NCBI GenBank assembly: GCA_008508345.1
Contig: QNGE01001216.1
Location: forward strand, 38,353-102,352
Direction: 5' to 3'
DNA length: 64,000 nucleotides
DNA from: Paragonimus westermani
Taxonomy: Eukaryota; Platyhelminthes; Trematoda; Plagiorchiida; Troglotrematidae
Positions 57,180 through 64,000 of the stretch are shown piece by piece; positions within the stretch are counted from its first letter, which is position 1, and each line of letters starts with the position of its first letter. A program made the position numbers and the translations under genes. Under the pieces are notes generated by a model. It was given only the letters and a program-made list of their open reading frames with translations. It did no database searches and was not told where the DNA came from.

Positions 57180-58990
57180 CCGTGATGATGATGTGGCAAC
57201 AACTCAAGGAACAAACTACGTCAGTCGCCACTGAGACGATCGGTGTGGAACGGAAGGAGCGCCTGGACTGGTTTAATGAAAACAACGTGGCTATCTCTAA
57301 GGTGGTACGAGAGAAGAATGCCGCGTTCGCCACATCCACAATGGACCCGGCCAATGGGGCGAAGAATGCTACGTTCGGGAGTATCCGCCGCCAAGTCGCC
57401 CAGCGTGTTCACGGAATTAAGGACAACTGGTGGAGGAAATAGAGCGAGCGCATGCAGGGTTTTGTAGGTCGTCGGCAACAGAAAGAGTTTTACGATTCCT
57501 TTAAGGTGTTCTTCGGTCCATCTATTCAGTCTAAAGCACTGTTAGACGTGGACACCGGCTATTCTTGCACCACGCCAGAAGACATCATGAAAATACGGCG
57601 CAAACACTTCGGTAGCCTGTTAAACGGTCCTGATACAACTGATTGGGTGGCTGTGAACAGTCTGCCGCAACAGGACATCAAATCTTCATTTGCCCTCGCT
57701 CCAGATTTGCTGGAGCTGCAGAGGGCGATTGGTCAACTGCGCAACGGGAAGGCTGCAGTCGAGGATGAGCTGCCAGTTGAGATCCTGAAGAATGGCGGAC
57801 AGGCGCTGTAACGCGCTTTGCTTTAGGTGGTTCTCTCCATCTGGGAGCACGAGGCGATCCCGCAAGACTTTAAGGAGGCCCTTATCGTACCCTTGTTCAA
57901 AGGCAAGGGTAGCAAGCAATGCGCCGACAGCTACCGGGGTATCAGCATTTTGAGCTGCGCAGGCAAGGTGCTTACCAGAATCCTTCTGAACCGATGGAAT
58001 GCAGTGTGGATTCCGGGCGAGTCGTAGTACGATCGACCTGGACTGCAACGTCTAGCTACAACCTTCGCGTCAGCAGCATCAAAGTTTAGATTGGACATCA
58101 ACACAGGTAAGACGTTTTCGTTCTTTCAGCCTTCTCTTGATGGAGGTGCTGCCTGTGTACCTCCACTCCAAATCCGCATCGATGGAGACAATGTGGATAG
58201 CTGCGCAAATTTTGGCTACTTGGGTAGCACCTTGTCCACTGACCAGTCCGTGGACCGCGAGCTGAGAGCGCGAGTGGTGAAGGCTAGTTCTGCTTTCGGA
58301 TGCCTTGAAAGGCGTGTCTGGAAGAATCATAGCCTGAAGATGGCCACCAAGCTGTGTCTACCGCTTAACAGCGCTGTCTATACTGTTGTATGGCAGTGAG
58401 ACGTGGACATTGTACCAGCGGAATGTGAGCTATTTCAGCCGCTTCCATGTGCACTGTCTGAGGCGCATCTTGATTATCCGGTGGTCGGACACGATTCCGA
58501 ACACTGGGGTACTGCGGTGAGCAGATATGGACAGTATGGAAGCCATGCTAATGTTGAATCAGCCCCGTTGGCTATGCCACGTTCATCGCATGGGCGATGA
58601 CCGTATCCCGAAACAGTTATTGCACGGACAAGTGAAAACAGGTAAGCAAAATCCCGGTGGTCAGAAGCGGAGATAACAGGATGTTGTGCACGTAAGTCTC
58701 TCACGTTGTAACATTGATTTTAAATGTTGGGATGACTTAGCGATGAACTAGACGGCTTGGAAGAATACGGTCCGAGCAGGCGTCTGAAAGTTCAACGAGC
58801 AGTTATTGCGCGGCCTCGAGCGGAAGCATGTAGTACGCAAGAGAACCATCGATGCCATAGGTCGCGGTGACGTGACTATATGGCATTGTGCTATGTGCGG
58901 CCACGAATGCGCTGGCCGATTTGGATTAGTAGGTCACCAGCGTACTCATGGTACACCGGCGGCGAAGAGATGGCGAGTACGTTAGGTTCA
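57180..58990 (+). mobile_element. Second RTE-like LINE, internally deleted
   Basis: Begins in the endonuclease-RT linker (RLDWFNENNVAISKVV, IKDNWWRK), continues through FYDSFKVFFGPSIQSK, IGQLRNGKAAVEDELPVEIL, then WEHEAIPQDFKEALIVPLFK and SYRGISILSCAGKVLTRILL. After about 58030 the RT palm, including the YADD box, is missing. The frame resumes with FGYLGSTLSTDQSVDRELR, KASSAFGCLERRVWKNHSLK, a YGSETWTLY block and a C-terminal Cys2His2-like CAMCGHECAGRFGLVGHQRTH. This is a different family from the neighbour at 55.4 kb. Stops and shifts abound. Confidence 0.85.
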
Positions 58991-59384
58991 ATTAACTCAT
59001 ATCAGCATACCCATTCCACTCCCGTCAACGACTGCATTGGCCAACAGCCTGGTCGTTGACAATAAGTCCGCTCCTCTTTTTAGAAAGCTGGGTGTCTGTA
59101 ATCTCCTACCCATTCTTTTCTCCAGCTTTGATGGTGTATTGTATGATGAACGTTCTGTCTGGTTAGTTTAGATCTCGTCATTGCAGCCTCTCTCTGTTTA
59201 GTTTCCGAGAGATAAGGGCTTCCTTTCCTTATTATCCAATCAACTGGCTAACCAGCACTGGCCGGCTGGACCCAAAGGCCCCACTGGTACACCTCTCGGT
59301 CTTATTCCTTCGGGTTTACACTGGATATGTGGTGTGTGGATGGAACTGCAAGTGGTGCGGCGCAAGCCAATTGCAGTGATGGAT

Positions 59385-60386
59385 AAGCGCAGGCGTCCTT
59401 TGGCTTCGGTCACTGTGACAGGCTAACACGAATCGGATGCTGCCAACCGTGGTGTGCACATCTGTCAACCTGCAACAAAGTCCCTAACATTCGGATAAGG
59501 CAGTTTCCTTATTTAATGCTCGCATGGATCGTTTTGTACAATCACTTTTTATTAGTTTGGTTAGCCGAAGATATTTATCAAGCGCTTTCGTTTGACTACT
59601 GACTGCACTAGCAAGGTGTTTCCCGCTAACAGTTTTGAATAACTGCAAATTGAGTCATTAATTATCACAACCTAATATAAAAAAGAACGCACAAACAAAA
59701 GGCATTTATAATTTGATTACTAAACACATAGTTGCTTCGCGAAAATCTTCGTAAAATAAAACTTTTCACAAATCGAGACACAGCTTATTAGTAATCGGTT
59801 TGATCATTTTTCATGCGAATACAGAACGAAAACTTAATAAACCTACCACAAATCATTCTTTGTGACGAACACGCTGACAATCGTGCTGTTGTTGGCCATT
59901 ACCGTCTGTCATTTAGCTCACATTAAGTAAGATGATCATGTCAGCAATGTAACCATTCCCAAGCACACATTTCGGAAAGTTCGGCACGTGTGATCGGCTG
60001 CTCAACTAATCACGTCGCACAGTCTGCGATGGATGAGTCATGTATTCCACATGCCAGTTCAACGATTACCGTATTAAGCACTACATATGGAGACCACCAA
60101 CAGTGGGGTAAAATTGCGATAGTCAAGCGACAACGTTGACACAAGTTACGAGGACCATGACTATTCCATCGAACAAAGTCGGTAGGTAGTGCATGTCCGG
60201 TTAGGAGTTCTCGTGATCATTCGACTTGCTGGTTGGAAAGACTACCTGAGATGGCAACGTGTCCCAGTCATTGGCTTGCCAGCATTCATATCCTCCAGTT
60301 AACCTTCTTTCATGAATCTTTCTAACCCTTTTTTCTTTTAAGCTAGTCGATGTCACTGCTGTAATGAGCTGCGGCCCGAGCCACAA
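59385..60386. repeat. 1,002-base direct duplication, copy 1 (before N at 60387)
   Basis: Bases 59385-60386 and 60388-61389 are 1,002-base direct copies; reading along them I find one difference (C or A at about 59900/60903). A single N separates them. Such near-perfect adjacency at an N points to unmerged contig ends (an assembly artefact) or two alleles. The copy includes the antisense of a proposed SETD2 exon (60246-60368). Confidence 0.9.
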
Positions 60387-60387
60387 N

Positions 60388-61389
60388 AAGCGCAGGCGTC
60401 CTTTGGCTTCGGTCACTGTGACAGGCTAACACGAATCGGATGCTGCCAACCGTGGTGTGCACATCTGTCAACCTGCAACAAAGTCCCTAACATTCGGATA
60501 AGGCAGTTTCCTTATTTAATGCTCGCATGGATCGTTTTGTACAATCACTTTTTATTAGTTTGGTTAGCCGAAGATATTTATCAAGCGCTTTCGTTTGACT
60601 ACTGACTGCACTAGCAAGGTGTTTCCCGCTAACAGTTTTGAATAACTGCAAATTGAGTCATTAATTATCACAACCTAATATAAAAAAGAACGCACAAACA
60701 AAAGGCATTTATAATTTGATTACTAAACACATAGTTGCTTCGCGAAAATCTTCGTAAAATAAAACTTTTCACAAATCGAGACACAGCTTATTAGTAATCG
60801 GTTTGATCATTTTTCATGCGAATACAGAACGAAAACTTAATAAACCTACCACAAATCATTCTTTGTGACGAACACGCTGACAATCGTGCTGTTGTTGGCC
60901 ATTAACGTCTGTCATTTAGCTCACATTAAGTAAGATGATCATGTCAGCAATGTAACCATTCCCAAGCACACATTTCGGAAAGTTCGGCACGTGTGATCGG
61001 CTGCTCAACTAATCACGTCGCACAGTCTGCGATGGATGAGTCATGTATTCCACATGCCAGTTCAACGATTACCGTATTAAGCACTACATATGGAGACCAC
61101 CAACAGTGGGGTAAAATTGCGATAGTCAAGCGACAACGTTGACACAAGTTACGAGGACCATGACTATTCCATCGAACAAAGTCGGTAGGTAGTGCATGTC
61201 CGGTTAGGAGTTCTCGTGATCATTCGACTTGCTGGTTGGAAAGACTACCTGAGATGGCAACGTGTCCCAGTCATTGGCTTGCCAGCATTCATATCCTCCA
61301 GTTAACCTTCTTTCATGAATCTTTCTAACCCTTTTTTCTTTTAAGCTAGTCGATGTCACTGCTGTAATGAGCTGCGGCCCGAGCCACAA
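60388..61389. repeat. 1,002-base direct duplication, copy 2 (after N at 60387)
   Basis: Second copy of the duplication described at 59385. It continues into unique sequence at 61390, whereas copy 1 continues upstream into unique LINE-flanking sequence at 59384, as expected for two contigs that overlap by about 1 kb. Confidence 0.9.
61249..61371 (-). CDS. SETD2: Candidate SETD2 exon upstream of the WW domain
   Basis: Minus-strand frame between CCGCAG (or a better-looking CATTACAGCAG, start 61358) and CATCTCAG|GTAGTC. The peptide is basic and coding-like (KEKRVRKIHERRLTGGY, ECWQANDWDTLPSQ). With the first acceptor the exon is phase 0 at both ends, like all the confirmed SETD2 exons. I do not recognise the peptide; assignment to SETD2 rests on strand, position and phase. 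An identical copy lies at 60246-60368 in the duplicated block. Confidence 0.4.
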
Positions 61390-61816
61390 TATCTTTTGGT
61401 CACGCTAATGGCCGTTATAAATGAATCGCACATTTGATTCACCGTAGTGGAAATGTTGGGATGAATACAAAAACGCATGGAAAAGAAAAGACACTAAAAG
61501 TACTTAAGTTTCTTGGCGGAACTACTAATTAAATTTTAGAACGCTTTATTACAGCTTCTGTGACAGTTCAAAGGTTCATATATCACGTAAGCTCGGACTA
61601 CGGGCGAGGTTCAGTAGACGAACTTGACTGAGCGCATTGGTGATCTAGTCAGACGGAGATAATGAAGTGGAATTCCACGCCACCTCCCCGAATTTTCATT
61701 TTTTGGGTTTTTAGCCTTCATATCACAATTTACTCCGTCGTTTGGTACACAATGTCAAATATGAGCTGAGCAATATCGATTCACTCAAATCTAGGCAACG
61801 TTAGTTTTGGCAACAA

Positions 61817-61882
61817 GGGCTCAAACCCATGAATCTGAGAGTGACAGTCGGTGCCCTTATCATGTAGTCACTGCGAACTACT
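61817..61882 (-). repeat. Possible tRNA-derived SINE head
   Basis: On the minus strand a B-box-like GGTTTGAGCCC (+ 61817-61828 region) follows a GTGACTACATGATAAGG start, and the GGTCACTGTGACAG core shared with the 9.6 and 59.4 kb repeats follows 20 bases away on the + strand. The A box is poor. A decayed SINE is the likeliest reading. Confidence 0.3.
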
Positions 61883-62256
61883 TCCGTGTCGTCTGTTTTC
61901 GGTCACTGTGACAGTCTAATCAGGGAACGCTTGACATCAAACAGACAACCCAGCAGCACACCTGAAGTGGTGAAATAAAACTAAGAACAGATGCGAACTA
62001 ATGGTAAGCGACCTCCGAATATAGAAGACAACCTAGTATTGAGGAAGCGGATAATGACAATGATTAGTTGGGAAACGCACTTTACGATGAACCATCCAAT
62101 TATCATAATTCCCGTTAGCGAGCTTGCAATGTAATAAAAAAACAGATGATACGTGAACTCAATTACAGAAAAAATGTTAATCTCTGTTCATTTCTCCATC
62201 ACTTGACTTTTCACATTAAACACTAAGGGCGTTCTTATGTCAGCAAGTGATCTTAC

Positions 62257-62424
62257 TGTTGCCAGCTCTTTTGAGGTTGTCACTTTTGACAGCAGACGTG
62301 GCAGCATCTGAAGAAACGTGGTTACGAGCGCGACGGTCTTGCTATCGTCCAAATTCATCAGCTCAGTATTAATAGCCGTTGGCTGACCGGTTTGCATCTC
62401 GTCAACAAGTGCGCGGAGCAACAG
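62257..62424 (-). CDS. SETD2: Candidate SETD2 exon (helical segment)
   Basis: 168 bases, phase 0 at both ends, between TGCACTCTATTTCACACAG and GTAAGA. The peptide is Leu-rich and looks like paired helices (LLLRALVDEMQTGQP, TVALVTTFLQMLPRLLSKV). SETD2 has a helical, low-charge region between the SET and WW domains, and this would fit it, but I cannot show homology. The frame stays open past the donor to a stop at 62188, so a terminal exon of another gene is possible. Confidence 0.4.
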
Positions 62425-62429
62425 CTGTG

Positions 62430-63540
62430 TGAAATAGAGTGCAATGATGTTGGCAATAAACAATGTACAGAAGTTACTATGCTGAATAGGTGGACATTGA
62501 GCAAAATCAATCGATTCAAAAGCAAAATACGTAACGTACAACACGGAAGCAACAGACCGAGCAAATTGGGAGAGAAAAAGAAACAGCGTAACCCTTGGGA
62601 AGAAAAAGTGAGTGGCTACACAAGCGCAAGGAAGAAAGTACTGAGCAAAACAGCAATGCCAGTTCATGAGGCATGTACACGCATCGAGAACCTGGAACGA
62701 TAACAAAACACGAAACCGAATTGAGGACAGCCTGAACTATAACTGATTCCAAGGTGAATTGAAAAGGTGCCTGTGTTTAGAAGCACAAAATGCTTTACAG
62801 TGCATGAACTTAATCGTGAGGGAAAAATAACGAACACTCAAAAAGTGACGTTGCAAATATCTTTCCATCTGAACATTTCCTTTGCCGTTAAATTTAAAGC
62901 AACAGACATCATATTCCGGCCACCACAGAAGCAATCAACACACGGTTACGAAAATTGTGCGTACACAAGAATTTGGGTCATGTTCCATGTTTTAATAGGA
63001 TCCGATCAAAGACCTGGTGAATCTTAGGATCGACCTGGACTATCAATCGTATTCCACTGCAAAACTGTTTCAAGCAATTACGTGACAAACTGTTTTCAAG
63101 TCTAACGGATTAGCACCCACTGCGGTACACACCGATACCTAATCCACCAGGTAAGTAACTGAAAAGAGACCATTAGTTGTCCTGTGAACAAAAGTGTGCG
63201 CTTACATATGCCGCGCCAAATGAGAAAGTGTTACCAGTTGGCAGAAGCCGAGACCTCACGGGAAATAAACCGACCGAGTAGCATCACTATCAATGTAAAA
63301 CCAGGTGATGTAAACTTGTCTCAATCAAGTACTACTAAAAACATGCAAAAGTGACTCCTGAGCCGACCTTCTACCGCAGGAAGAGCTGCTGAAAAACGTT
63401 AGGAATCGAGAGGCGCACCCGGGGTGCAGAACGACGAGATTCAAGAGTAGCCAGACGGTGCCAACATCCCCACGATCGAGCCGCATAAGAATCGCTGTCA
63501 CCCCACTCCCAACGAATCCTCACTCACGTACGTACGATCA
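62430..63540. other. Stretch without recognised genes
   Basis: About 1.1 kb. The 62188-62706 minus-strand open frame beyond 62424 is intron-like (hydrophobic, low-complexity). The last 200 bases before 63549 may be the end of an LTR element pol region, but no domain is visible. Confidence 0.35.
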
Positions 63541-63548
63541 ACGAGATC

Positions 63549-64000
63549 AAAGGGGAGGTGTTACGACGCGCATCACCTAACCAAACAGCCAGGATATATC
63601 ACGCCACTTCGATCGACCTACCCAGCTGGGATGGGATGGTCGTGGGAGGTGTGGTGGATTGTCAGGTCGGAGGTGCGAGTTTTCGAACGTTCGGCCGAAT
63701 ACCTCAACGCAGGAGGAGGTACGTTCGAAAACCTACCGCGATCGCATCAAGGACAACGTGCGCGGCCGGATGAGTCATCGCTCGACTGGATCGGACCAAC
63801 GGGCGAGGCAGGGCAGGCGAAATACGACAGACGGCCAGATCGGAGGCGTGGTTTTTCCAACATTTAGAGGAACATCTCGACACGACTTTGGAATACGGTC
63901 AAGTCCAACATTGGGTGGATGGTGGACAGCACGAGCAACCGGACGAGCCATCGCGCAACGAAATCGGACAAACAGACGAGGAATGGCAAGCGGAACCCCC
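63549..64000 (+). repeat. Polypurine tract and 3' LTR start of an LTR retroelement (cut by window end)
   Basis: AAAGGGGAGG (63549-63558) is directly followed by TGTTACG at 63559, the arrangement of a polypurine tract and LTR start. From about 63650 to the window end the sequence matches 45274 onward, which supplies the missing end with an AATAAA. Together they suggest an LTR of roughly 0.6 kb. The open frames here are shadows. Confidence 0.5.

Noticed and set aside
62425..62706. Extension of the minus-strand open frame to a Met at 62706
   Set aside because: The part above 62424 looks like intron (pyrimidine-rich acceptor at 62425-62443), so only 62257-62424 is proposed.
1..64000. CRISPR array, phage, bacterial operon or toxin-antitoxin system
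   Set aside because: No regularly spaced repeats, no ribosome-binding sites before tandem ORFs; spliced exons and LINEs show eukaryotic DNA.

Overview
This window looks like nuclear DNA of a flatworm, most likely a parasitic trematode-like platyhelminth. It is sparse and intron-rich, with no long uninterrupted host ORFs and no operons. Coding information is split into exons of about 54-475 bases with GT..AG boundaries, and the first intron of the + strand gene is only 47 bases while later ones are kilobases long. The space between exons is filled with decayed BEL/Pao, CR1-like, RTE-like and Penelope-like (GIY-YIG) retroelements, a combination I associate with flatworms. The species assignment is an inference from these traits.

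Layout. (1) 0.3-28.4 kb, + strand: a gene of the N4BP1/KHNYN family (KH-like N-terminus, then an NYN/PIN RNase domain). I reconstruct seven exons in consistent phase: 311-457, 505-979, 4198-4375, 10528-10740, 14622-14729, 15210-15285 and 28175-28396, with AATAAA 42 bases after the stop. A 150-base in-frame candidate cassette exon (5488-5637) would interrupt the NYN fold. (2) 7.3-26 kb, inside those introns: LTR-retroelement leader/gag fragments, a solo LTR, a truncated minus-strand BEL/Pao element with its 5' LTR, and two minus-strand CR1-like relics. (3) 30.4-33.7 kb: a + strand CR1-like LINE, then a + strand Penelope-like element with RT and GIY-YIG remnants and a hammerhead-ribozyme-like motif in its tail. 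(4) 34-46 kb: weak candidate exons, a third LTR copy, a second GIY-YIG relic, a good unidentified terminal exon at 42157-42450, and fragments of a second LTR family. (5) 49.6-62.4 kb, minus strand: the 3' part of a SETD2 (histone H3 lysine-36 methyltransferase) orthologue. The WW-domain exon and the three exons of the SRI domain are clear and all in phase 0; two further upstream exons are proposed. Two RTE-like LINEs (+ strand) sit in its introns. (6) 63.5-64.0 kb: polypurine tract and start of an LTR running off the window.

The N4BP1-like gene and SETD2 are convergent. I see no sign that they work together; one is an RNA-degradation family, the other a chromatin enzyme that binds elongating RNA polymerase II. 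Three single N positions mark assembly joins; two are flanked by direct duplications (86 bp and 1,002 bp) that look at least partly artificial, and the larger one duplicates a proposed SETD2 exon. I found no CRISPR array, prokaryotic operon, rRNA or intact tRNA gene.
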